DNA of 64,000 nt from CAVYXZ01 sp965223835. Lineage in GTDB: Bacteria > Chloroflexota > Anaerolineae > Aggregatilineales > Phototrophicaceae. Below the pieces are notes generated by a model. The model was not told the DNA's origin. It did no database searches and saw nothing but the letters and a program-made list of their open reading frames with translations. Shown one piece after another: positions 33,545 to 40,865 of the stretch (the stretch's first letter is position 1; every line of letters begins with the position of its first letter). Where the stretch lies: NCBI GenBank assembly GCA_965223835.1, contig CBDCXQ010000001.1, forward strand, positions 806,001 to 870,000, read 5' to 3'. Made by a program: the position numbers and the translations under genes.

Positions 33545-34617
33545 GAGCCTCGTCGTTTCATCCAACCCAGGACGTGCGGCCAGAGCCGAGTGTAGGCGGT
33601 GTAGAGCGGTGGATAGGGAGCATAATCCCACGCGCCGATGTGCCGGGTCACGGTGCCGCGAAACCCCCGCTTGAACTCATAAACGCCCCACATGGAATCA
33701 GTCTCGTCGAAGACATCCGGTGCGCCCCACATATCATAGGTCGTGTAACCCTGTGCTTTGGCCCAGCGAATGGCGGCCCATTGCAGCGCATAATTCGGCA
33801 TTCGCTGGCGTTCGGAGTTGGCGGACGCGCCATAAAAATACCAGCATTTGCGTCCAAAATGAAACAGAATCACATGCGCAATTGGCTGCCCGTCGTACTC
33901 GGCGATCAAGGCATGGGCCAGCCCGGCCTCCATGAAGGATTGCCACGCCTGTCGATAATAATCCAGCGGACGAATCAAAAAAGCATCGCGCTCCCCGGTG
34001 GTCTGATACAGATCGTACAGGGTTGCGAGATCATCCAGCGTCCCGGCGCGGATGGTCACGTCTTTTTTTTCGGCGGTACGGACTTTGCGGCGGGTGTTGC
34101 TGCTCATCGCCATGAGGATGTCGTCTTCATCACGGGTGAGATCCAATGTGATCGTGTTGCGAAACTGCACCTGATCGTCGGAGAAACGCCAGTTGCGTGA
34201 GCGTAGCTGTTGAGTCACAGTCTGGCCGGTGCTATTCGGCAAATCATCGTCATCACCAGGCACACCGGTTGCTGCCACAACATCGGGGTCAATTTTCAGC
34301 CAGATCGCCCGCTGCCGCCGGGCAAATGCTTGCAAGTAATCCAGCACCGCCGCGATATGGTCGGTATTGGTATAATCGAGCGCCGGTCCTTTGGGGACAT
34401 ACAGCATGCGCAGTGGTCCGATGTTACGAATGCCGACTGAGGCCATTGCAATTGTTTTGTTGCCTTGTTTAAACGCTAATCGTTGTGGCTGCCAGCCGGT
34501 CGTCACGCGCTTGAACTCACCCCATTCCCAGGTTTGTAGCACATGGGCACTGGGGAGGTTGCGCAGGGTGTTATTCCAGTCGTCGCAGTTGTCGATAATC
34601 TGTGGGGTGATCGTCAT
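33541..34617 (-). CDS. FemAB-like peptidoglycan interpeptide-bridge aminoacyltransferase (copy 1)
   Basis: 358 residues. Motifs typical of the FemABX/lipid II aminoacyltransferase family: LQTWEWGEFKRVTTGW near the N-terminus, the first GNAT-like half with MLYVPKGPAL, DLTRDEDDILMAMSSNTRRKVRTAEKK in the middle, and the second half with YYGASANSERQRMPNYALQW-type spacing (HFGRKCWYFYGASAN), YDMWGAPD and GVYEFKRGFRG. Such enzymes add amino acids from aminoacyl-tRNA to the peptide stem. The related enzyme at 37003-38073 suggests two positions or two amino acids. It is coupled to the acetyltransferase gene downstream. Confidence 0.88.
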   Translation of the reverse strand: MTITPQIIDNCDDWNNTLRNLPSAHVLQTWEWGEFKRVTTGWQPQRLAFKQGNKTIAMASVGIRNIGPLRMLYVPKGPALDYTNTDHIAAVLDYLQAFARRQRAIWLKIDPDVVAATGVPGDDDDLPNSTGQTVTQQLRSRNWRFSDDQVQFRNTITLDLTRDEDDILMAMSSNTRRKVRTAEKKDVTIRAGTLDDLATLYDLYQTTGERDAFLIRPLDYYRQAWQSFMEAGLAHALIAEYDGQPIAHVILFHFGRKCWYFYGASANSERQRMPNYALQWAAIRWAKAQGYTTYDMWGAPDVFDETDSMWGVYEFKRGFRGTVTRHIGAWDYAPYPPLYTAYTRLWPHVLGWMKRRGS

Positions 34618-34683
34618 GCCCTCACCCCCGGCCCAGATTTTTGTTTCAAATTATGGATGTCCTATACGAGAGAATAATGCTTC

Positions 34684-35295
34684 TCATCCATTATACCGCT
34701 TCACGGTTACACGCATGGTGACATTGCCGGAATTGTCACTCGTCACGGCATCGTTGATGCGCATTTGTAGCACGCCAGCGGTTTCGGCGGTGAAGCTGGC
34801 CTGGCCTCCAACCGGGAAAATCTCCCCATCGGCGTCCAGCCTGCCGATCATCCCCGTCTGCGAAAAGCCACGTAACGGCTCGACACAATCAGCTTGATCG
34901 CAGGCGTAACCCACAGCTTCGGGGCCGCTGGGAGCATTTCCCGGTGTTGCGATCCATTCGCCAGTGATGTACAGAATCTCAACTCGATCACCTGGTAGCA
35001 AGTCAATGTCGGTGCTTTGCCACGCAGCCTGGGCACTAATCGTGACCTCACGCATCAGAACTTGCGGTGTGGCTTGAGGTGATTGACCGACACTGATTGT
35101 ATCCGCAATCCGTTGAAGCCGTTGGGCTGGGGTTGTATTGAAGCGGATCAGCAGCATGACACCAACAAAAAGGAGGATGCCAATGACCGCCAGTTGCTGG
35201 TTTGAAAACCGATGATCGCCGCGTTTACGTTTATGCGGTAATGCTGTTAACAGCTCGCCATCGTCGCCAATGATGTCGCCGCGTTTGCGTTTCAT
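34684..35295 (-). CDS. Membrane-anchored protein with LecA (PA-IL)-like domain
   Basis: 203 residues. The N-terminus is strongly basic with a repeated KRKRGD motif (residues 2-7 and about 22-27), then one membrane helix (about 34-52). The external part (about 85-200) has the layout of the PA-IL galactose-binding fold: DLLPGDRVEILYITGEWIA, a Cys pair (YACDQADC), GMIGRLDADGEIFPVG, FTAETAGVLQMRINDA and DNSGNVTMRV. The LecA calcium and sugar ligands cannot be matched with certainty by eye. A possible TATAAT on the minus strand lies at 35331-35336. The role is likely carbohydrate contact at the cell surface (inferred). Confidence 0.6.
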   Translation of the reverse strand: MKRKRGDIIGDDGELLTALPHKRKRGDHRFSNQQLAVIGILLFVGVMLLIRFNTTPAQRLQRIADTISVGQSPQATPQVLMREVTISAQAAWQSTDIDLLPGDRVEILYITGEWIATPGNAPSGPEAVGYACDQADCVEPLRGFSQTGMIGRLDADGEIFPVGGQASFTAETAGVLQMRINDAVTSDNSGNVTMRVTVKRYNG

Positions 35296-35447
35296 GGAAG
35301 CTCCGCACTTTCGGTGTCTGCGCTGATTCCATTATAGAACTGTACGGATAGCGAAAGGCTAGAGTTTAGTGGAATGAGTCTGGTATTGATAACTTGAAGG
35401 TTCATTGAACCAAATTGATGGTTAATTTGGACCAATATTTGAGAATT

Positions 35448-36725
35448 TTAATTGTTTACATCGTCAACATATTGGGCAAGTTTGCCAATCGCAGATGACT
35501 CTGTAGCCCAGTTAAGAATACTTTCTGATTCTTTTATAAGTCTTTCAAATGAGAAAAAACCACATTCTTTATGTAACTCCAAATACTGGAATGTTGGGCG
35601 CGATAATTGAGCCTTTACATCATCTAATCGGGTATCTGGTGTGACGATATAGATGTTGAATTTTATATTAGGAGTTAATGATTTGAGATCAGACATTCTC
35701 AATAGCCCTGAGTATATAGAAGTGGAATGTTCAATCTCAAAAGCTGCTTCAATTTGTCTTGAGCCTGTCAACCACAAAACATCAATATACTCAATGATTC
35801 GCTGTGATTTGATGTTTAAACCAAGATAAGGGAGTTCATCAATGCTAAGATCACCTAGACGCTCATTTTGATGATATTTGTTGCGATTATCAGATGCAAT
35901 CCAGACTTGACAACCCAAATGCTGTCCAATCTTGGCAAGCATGTACTGAATTTGTGTATGCATTGTTGCAGCAGGTGTTTGGTCACTATCAATTAGAATC
36001 GGATCTTCCTTAATCGGGGTTTGAGAAGCATCTATCTCATCTGTTGCACCAACAATATTTTTTATGTGTCTTTCTTCATGCCAAGCGCAGAGGTGTTCCA
36101 TATGCCAAGCACTCAATTTTAGTGCTTCTGATAGAGCAATGAATATTTCACGGAAAGCAAAATAATCTTCGATAGGATTATTTTCCGTCGGATCATAAAT
36201 GTTTGACGTTTGTAGAGCTTTGCGCCCTGATATGTAATATATGGGCCAGTCTTCAATACTTTGCAGGTGCCACCAAGCACTGAAAAAGAATGGTGAATGG
36301 GCGGGTTGAATACGACGCTTGCTGATTTGTCCTGTTTCTAGCAAACTGCTCAGAAAATCCATGAAAGATTGTAAACGGTGCAAACCCTCTTCAGAATCGG
36401 CAGGCACAGGGAGCGTTAGACGTAGTTGTTCGGCCACAGCCGTTCTGTCAGGTATATTGTTGATTAGCATGTTTAAGAACATAGCCCCTGAGAAGCCCTT
36501 CAATCCAAAAACATCCCAATCTGTTGCAGTCTTCTGTTGGAACGTTGACCGAAAAAAGTCACTATCAACTCGTTCTTGAAGATAATCTTCGAGTAGTTCC
36601 AACATTTCTTGTCTAACTATGTTGCGACGAGCATCACGTTCTTTATTGAATCTCATGAATTTTTCGTCATTTAACATATCGTTTTGTAGTTTTTGCCAAT
36701 AGGATATTTGAGCTTCAGTGAGCAT
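35448..36725 (-). CDS. Putative PD-(D/E)xK restriction-like nuclease
   Basis: 425 residues, no signal peptide. The N-terminal 300 residues are helix-rich and unassigned. Near the C-terminus IDVLWL (Asp315) followed by AAFEIEHSTSIYSG (Glu330, Glu332) reads as a PD-(D/E)xK active site with ExE in place of ExK, then LLRMSDL and a beta strand NIYIVTPD. This arrangement occurs in restriction-like and repair-like nucleases. AGGAAG precedes the ATG. The gene is markedly AT-richer than its neighbours, which suggests transfer. No methyltransferase or helicase partner is adjacent. A nuclease call is an inference from the motif. Confidence 0.5.
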   Translation of the reverse strand: MLTEAQISYWQKLQNDMLNDEKFMRFNKERDARRNIVRQEMLELLEDYLQERVDSDFFRSTFQQKTATDWDVFGLKGFSGAMFLNMLINNIPDRTAVAEQLRLTLPVPADSEEGLHRLQSFMDFLSSLLETGQISKRRIQPAHSPFFFSAWWHLQSIEDWPIYYISGRKALQTSNIYDPTENNPIEDYFAFREIFIALSEALKLSAWHMEHLCAWHEERHIKNIVGATDEIDASQTPIKEDPILIDSDQTPAATMHTQIQYMLAKIGQHLGCQVWIASDNRNKYHQNERLGDLSIDELPYLGLNIKSQRIIEYIDVLWLTGSRQIEAAFEIEHSTSIYSGLLRMSDLKSLTPNIKFNIYIVTPDTRLDDVKAQLSRPTFQYLELHKECGFFSFERLIKESESILNWATESSAIGKLAQYVDDVNN

Positions 36726-36788
36726 AATGCTTCCTAAACTTCAATTAAAAGGTTTCTTAAATGATTCTAGTATAAGGCCTAACGACAA

Positions 36789-37031
36789 CTATCTATGCTT
36801 TGAATCTGCTTCCTCACGGATTTCGTCAAGCATCGTTTGGACACCAAAATACTGGGATTTTCCATATTTTGCTCGCATTCGGGCACGAAAGTCTCTGGCC
36901 TTTTCAAGCCAGGCATCAAAGTAGAATTCCTCGTTTTGCACAACAGCTTCGATGAATTGCAGGATTTTCTGTTGTTGCGCCCCGTCCAGCTTGCGGGTTT
37001 TTTCAATTATCGTCTGTTCCAGTGTTGCCAT
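36789..37031 (-). CDS. Small antitoxin-like protein
   Basis: 80 residues from the ATG at 37031, which lies 29 bases inside the preceding femAB-like gene. A longer frame starts at 37085 but sits wholly inside that gene. The N-terminal half (IEKTRKLDGAQQQKILQFIEAVV) resembles short antitoxin-type proteins with the pattern L-P-xx-KQ-xx-VLDFIE. The C-terminal half is charged, ending in FGVQTMLDEIREEADSK. No toxin gene follows directly; the next gene downstream is the nuclease-like gene. Could be an orphan antitoxin or an accessory of that nuclease. Confidence 0.5.
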   Translation of the reverse strand: MATLEQTIIEKTRKLDGAQQQKILQFIEAVVQNEEFYFDAWLEKARDFRARMRAKYGKSQYFGVQTMLDEIREEADSKHR

Positions 37032-38073
37032 CTTCGCCCAACTTTCGCCATTGTTCACGGACCCACCATGCGCCTTGATACGCATTATACAACAATGGAT
37101 TGTAGACTTTATCCCATGCGCCAGCGGAGCGAATCACGTCGCCACCCCAACCACGTTTGAAGCCATAGACTCCCCATAGTCCATCTGACCGATCTTGAAA
37201 TTGGGCTTCAAGCGTTGCTTTATGCTCATCAGGGACGCCCCACAGATCATAGTAGTGACAGCCTCGCGCCCGCGCCCATTGAATCGCCTGCCATTGGAGG
37301 CCATAGGTCGCCATCAAGTTACGTTTGTGATTAGAGGATGCGCCCGCTGGATACCAGGCCATCTTCGCTTGCGCGAAGATCATGATGCCTGCCAACGGTT
37401 CGCCATCATGATCGGCCATCAACAGTACGCCATCGCCCTGGCTCACGAAATGATCGTACATCGCCTCATAATAACCTGGCTCATGCACGCCGAATTCATT
37501 GCGGTCCCCGGTGACTTGCACCATGTGTGTAAATTTCTTGACATCAGTTCGCGTCCCTTCATAATAATGCACGTCATTTTTAAGGGCCTTGCGAATTTTG
37601 CGGCGGGTACCTTGATTCATCCGCGCCATAATGGTGTCATCATCACCGCGTATATCAATGATGATGGTTCGGGGGGGTTGTATCGTTTGTGGACTTTCTA
37701 TGAAGCCCCATTGCGTAAAATCGGGTGGCGCTTCTTCGAGATAATAGCCTGGCTCCCATTTCAGAAAAGCGGCTTTATATTGAGCGGCGCGTTTGCGAAT
37801 CGCACCCCACAGCACGGTCCATTGATCGTCAGCGGTGACCAGTGGGCCAAATGGCAGATAGGCCATACTGCTGACTGGAAACAGCCTGTAGAGGATCTGT
37901 GCGCCCGCTACAATGGCATCATCATCCAGCGACGTTAAGGCCACCCGGTTACAGCGCCAGCCATACGCCTGTTTGAGGGCACCCCAACTGGATTGTTGCA
38001 AGCTGTGGCCGCGCGGGTGCTGTGAAACAAACGCATCCCAGGTTGCCGCGTCCGGTTCGATGATGCGGTACAT
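37003..38073 (-). CDS. FemAB-like peptidoglycan interpeptide-bridge aminoacyltransferase (copy 2)
   Basis: 356 residues from the ATG at 38073, preceded by AGGAG at five bases; a frame start at 38133 has no ribosome site. It shares the family plan with the enzyme at 33541: LQQSSWGALKQAYGW, MAYLPFGPLV, GDDDTIMARMNQGTRRKIRKAL, AGIMIFAQAKMAWYPAGASSN, QWARARGCHYYDLWGVPD and GVYGFKRGWGG. It therefore likely transfers an amino acid to the lipid-linked peptide. The two copies are diverged, so they probably differ in acceptor position or amino acid. It is the first gene of the minus-strand block and is divergent from nuoA. Confidence 0.88.
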   Translation of the reverse strand: MYRIIEPDAATWDAFVSQHPRGHSLQQSSWGALKQAYGWRCNRVALTSLDDDAIVAGAQILYRLFPVSSMAYLPFGPLVTADDQWTVLWGAIRKRAAQYKAAFLKWEPGYYLEEAPPDFTQWGFIESPQTIQPPRTIIIDIRGDDDTIMARMNQGTRRKIRKALKNDVHYYEGTRTDVKKFTHMVQVTGDRNEFGVHEPGYYEAMYDHFVSQGDGVLLMADHDGEPLAGIMIFAQAKMAWYPAGASSNHKRNLMATYGLQWQAIQWARARGCHYYDLWGVPDEHKATLEAQFQDRSDGLWGVYGFKRGWGGDVIRSAGAWDKVYNPLLYNAYQGAWWVREQWRKLGEDGNTGTDDN

Positions 38074-38236
38074 ATGGCTCCTGAATTGATGATTGGCGGT
38101 TATTCCAATATGCAAACCATAGTGGATGGTCAAAGCAAAAGCAACCGATGATTAGAATTCGGTTGCAATCGCTGTTTTTTATCCGCTACTCCTATGCTAG
38201 AATTGCCGGAGTTTTGGCGCAAAATTGCACAATGTT

Positions 38237-38265
38237 TTGCCATTCCGAGATGGCAATGCTATACT
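38237..38265 (+). promoter_or_regulatory. Promoter of the nuo-atp cluster with overlapping palindrome
   Basis: TTGCCA (38237-38242) and TATACT (38260-38265) stand 17 bases apart, a good sigma-70-type promoter. The -35 is also the left arm of a perfect 7-bp inverted repeat, TTGCCAT...ATGGCAA (38237-38256), so a repressor bound there would block polymerase. The predicted leader before nuoA is about 95 bases. The surrounding 293-base divergent spacer (38074-38366) holds no gene that I can see. Confidence 0.55.
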
Positions 38266-38366
38266 AGCGTCGTTTGTCCCAAATGGCACAAATGAACGTG
38301 TGCCAGGCAATCTCAGACGGCTTCACGGCTGGTAATGTACATGTTTATTGAGGAGTCAACACTCCG

Positions 38367-38729
38367 ATGGAAATACTCAACGAATGGGCGTTTATCGGTG
38401 TATTTTTTGCCATCGCCTGGGTGTTCCCGGCGCTGCCGATTGTCGCCGCCTGGTTTTTGCGCCCCAAAAAACCCAACGCGCTCAAGAAACAGACCTATGA
38501 GAGCGGTGTCGAAACGGTGGGTGACACGTGGGTGCAGTTCAAAGTCCAGTATTATATTTATGGGCTGGTATTCCTGGTTTTCGATGTCGAAATGATTTTC
38601 CTGTTTCCCTGGGCCGTCGCCTATGAGCAGCTCGACTGGTTCGCTTTTGGCGCGGGCTTCCTGTTTATCTTTCTGTTGACCGATGCGCTCATTTACGCCT
38701 GGCGTAAAGACGCACTGGAATGGGTGTAA
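38367..38729 (+). CDS. nuoA: NADH-quinone oxidoreductase subunit A
   Basis: Small membrane subunit of complex I near the quinone site. 120 residues, three membrane helices. The conserved loop between helices 1 and 2 reads KKQTYESGVETVGDTWVQF, and the second helix carries YYIYGLVFLVFDVEMIFLFPWA with the family acidic residues. TGAGGAG precedes the ATG by about 13 bases. It opens the cluster; nuoB, C and D, which usually follow nuoA, are missing and nuoH comes next, seven bases after the stop. Confidence 0.95.
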   Translation: MEILNEWAFIGVFFAIAWVFPALPIVAAWFLRPKKPNALKKQTYESGVETVGDTWVQFKVQYYIYGLVFLVFDVEMIFLFPWAVAYEQLDWFAFGAGFLFIFLLTDALIYAWRKDALEWV

Positions 38730-38736
38730 TAAGCCG

Positions 38737-39951
38737 ATGGAATGTCGTGATCTGATCAACACCTTTGTCGAATGTGCGATTGACGGGGGCATGGACCCGG
38801 GTCTGGCAACGTTTCTGTCGTTGCTGATCGGCGTCGTTCTGGTAGCAACGCTGCCCCTGCTGACCGTCATCATGCTGATCTGGGTCGAACGTAAATTTGC
38901 GGCCCGCATTCAAGACCGCATTGGCCCCAACCGTGTGGGTCCGTTTGGCCTGTTGCAATCCGTTGCCGACGCGCTCAAGATGCTCACCAAAGAAGACATT
39001 ACCCCGTCGGGTGCAGATCGGGTTTTATATAACCTCGCGCCCATAATCACTTTTGCTTCGGTGGTGTTGCTGTGGGCCATCGTACCGTTTACGCCGCTGC
39101 ACATTGGTGCCGACCTGAGTATCGGCATCCTGTACTTTATTGCGGTAGGGTCGATTGGTGCGGTCAAGGTGATGGTCGCGGGTTGGTCCAGTAATAACAA
39201 ATATGCGTTGTTAGGCGCGTTTCGCACGATTGCGCTGCTCGTGAGTTATGAAGTGCCGATGATTTTGGCGTTGCTGATTCCCGTATTACTCACGGGTTCG
39301 ATGAGTATGCAGGACATCACCCATGCCCAGAGCGGGATGTGGTTCATCGTCATGTCACCGTTGGCTGCGATTATCTTCTTTATCGCCAACCTCGCGGAAA
39401 CCGGTCGCGCGCCGTTCGACCTGCTCGAGGCGGAATCAGAGTTGATTGCAGGCTACAACATTGAATATTCGGGCTTCAAGTTCGGGATGTTCATGGCGGG
39501 TGAATTTATGCACGTGTTCACCGTTGCAGTCCTGACGGCGGTGTTGTTCCTGGGCGGTTGGTGGGGACCGGGCGTAGAACAAATCCCGATCCTGGGTTTC
39601 TTTTATCTGGGACTTAAAACGGCGGTTGTTTATCTGTTTATGCTGCTCATCCGTAACACGCTGCCGCGCTTCCGCATTGACCAGGTGATGATGATTAACT
39701 GGAAGTTTATGGTGCCGCTGTCGATTGTGCTTATTCTGGTGCAATCATTTTTGCTGCGGTTAGTGGATTCCCTGGGATTGGCTCCAGCACCCGAACTGGC
39801 TGGTGATTTTGTTGCCAATATCCCCCAGGCGATTGTGATGCTGCTGGGTAATCTGGCGTTAGGTTTCGTGGTGATGAACATGGTGCGCAACCAGGGTCGT
39901 GCCAGCCGACTGGCGGATGAAACAGCCCCGGCAATGGGCGTTGGCGACTAA
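38737..39951 (+). CDS. nuoH: NADH-quinone oxidoreductase subunit H
   Basis: Membrane subunit forming the quinone channel and the joint to the hydrophilic arm. 404 residues from the ATG at 38737; a frame start at 38683 lies inside nuoA. Eight or nine helices. Conserved parts are complete: RIGPNRVGPFGLLQSVADALKMLTKEDITP as a pattern, the first loop with SVLL-type helices, and AETGRAPFDLLEAESELIAGYNIEYSG. The intact acidic loop indicates a working quinone-coupled complex I even though the arm genes are not nearby. Confidence 0.95.
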   Translation: MECRDLINTFVECAIDGGMDPGLATFLSLLIGVVLVATLPLLTVIMLIWVERKFAARIQDRIGPNRVGPFGLLQSVADALKMLTKEDITPSGADRVLYNLAPIITFASVVLLWAIVPFTPLHIGADLSIGILYFIAVGSIGAVKVMVAGWSSNNKYALLGAFRTIALLVSYEVPMILALLIPVLLTGSMSMQDITHAQSGMWFIVMSPLAAIIFFIANLAETGRAPFDLLEAESELIAGYNIEYSGFKFGMFMAGEFMHVFTVAVLTAVLFLGGWWGPGVEQIPILGFFYLGLKTAVVYLFMLLIRNTLPRFRIDQVMMINWKFMVPLSIVLILVQSFLLRLVDSLGLAPAPELAGDFVANIPQAIVMLLGNLALGFVVMNMVRNQGRASRLADETAPAMGVGD

Positions 39952-39971
39952 GGTAAAGGAAAGAACGAACG

Positions 39972-40496
39972 ATGCTTGAGATTAACCCGCAGTCTATCGC
40001 CTTCTTCATATTCAGTATCTTCATACTGGGGGGCGGGCTGGGTGTCGTATCAACCCGCAATCTGGTGCATGGTGCGCTGTATCTCATCCTGAGCCTGTTT
40101 GGGGTTGCCGGTTTTTTCGTCTTGCTCAGCGCACCCTTTCTGGCGGCAGTGCAAATTCTGGTGTACATCGGCGCGATTTCCATCTTGATTGTTTTTGCCG
40201 TGATGCTCACGCGCAGCATGACCAGTCTGGGAGAAATCGCCAATCAACAATGGTGGCTGAGCGCGGCGGTCGCGGTGCTGTTGTTTATCTTTCTGGCAGC
40301 AGGGCTTATCCTGCCGGTCTGGGGACAAAATAGCGCGTTTATCGACCAACCAGTTTCCGATGTGGTGGCGACCACGACCGATCTAGGCATCGCGCTGGTG
40401 GATGGCAATCAATATGTTGTGCCGTTTGAAGTGGCATCGGTGTTGCTAACGGCGGCGATGATCGGCGCGATTGTTGTGGCCCGCGATGACGACTAA
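39972..40496 (+). CDS. nuoJ: NADH-quinone oxidoreductase subunit J
   Basis: Membrane subunit with the mobile third helix thought to link quinone reduction to pumping. 174 residues, five helices. The pattern GVVSTRNLVHGALYLILSL, then AAVQILVYIGAISILIVFAVMLT, is typical, including the Tyr/Gly pi-bulge region. The C-terminus ends in a helix with EVASVLLTAAMIGAIVVARDDD. It starts 20 bases after nuoH and precedes nuoK by 48 bases. Confidence 0.93.
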   Translation: MLEINPQSIAFFIFSIFILGGGLGVVSTRNLVHGALYLILSLFGVAGFFVLLSAPFLAAVQILVYIGAISILIVFAVMLTRSMTSLGEIANQQWWLSAAVAVLLFIFLAAGLILPVWGQNSAFIDQPVSDVVATTTDLGIALVDGNQYVVPFEVASVLLTAAMIGAIVVARDDD

Positions 40497-40544
40497 TCAA
40501 ATCTGGCATACTTCACGAGCCGCCGACACTATTAGGAGAAGTGT

Positions 40545-40853
40545 ATGGTTCCACTTTGGATGTATTTAATCGTAGCTGCCCTGTTGTTTTGCATCGGCAT
40601 TTATGGTGTGCTGGCGCGGCGCAATGCAGTGGCGATCTTGATGTCGGTTGAATTGATGTTGAATGCGGTCAATATCAATCTGGTCGCATTCTGGCGGTAT
40701 GTCACGCCGTTGGAGATGAGTGGACAGGCATTTGCGGCCTTTGTATTCGTGGTCGCTGCTGCCGAAGCCGCTGTCGGCCTGGCGATTATTATCTCGGTCT
40801 ACCGCAACCGGCGTTCGGTTATCGTCGAAGACGTTAACCTGCTGAAATGGTAG
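40545..40853 (+). CDS. nuoK: NADH-quinone oxidoreductase subunit K
   Basis: Three-helix MrpC-like subunit with the proton-path glutamates. 102 residues. Both conserved Glu are visible: ILMSVELMLNAVNINLVAF (helix 2) and FVVAAAEAAVGLAII (helix 3). TAGGAGAAG lies just before the ATG. The last residues are charged (VEDVNLLKW). nuoL begins 12 bases downstream. Confidence 0.95.
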   Translation: MVPLWMYLIVAALLFCIGIYGVLARRNAVAILMSVELMLNAVNINLVAFWRYVTPLEMSGQAFAAFVFVVAAAEAAVGLAIIISVYRNRRSVIVEDVNLLKW

Positions 40854-40865
40854 GGGTTTGAATGC

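Noticed and set aside
33541..34617. Methicillin-resistance factor
   Set aside because: The name comes from the Staphylococcus fem genes; here the enzymes are ordinary bridge-forming candidates.
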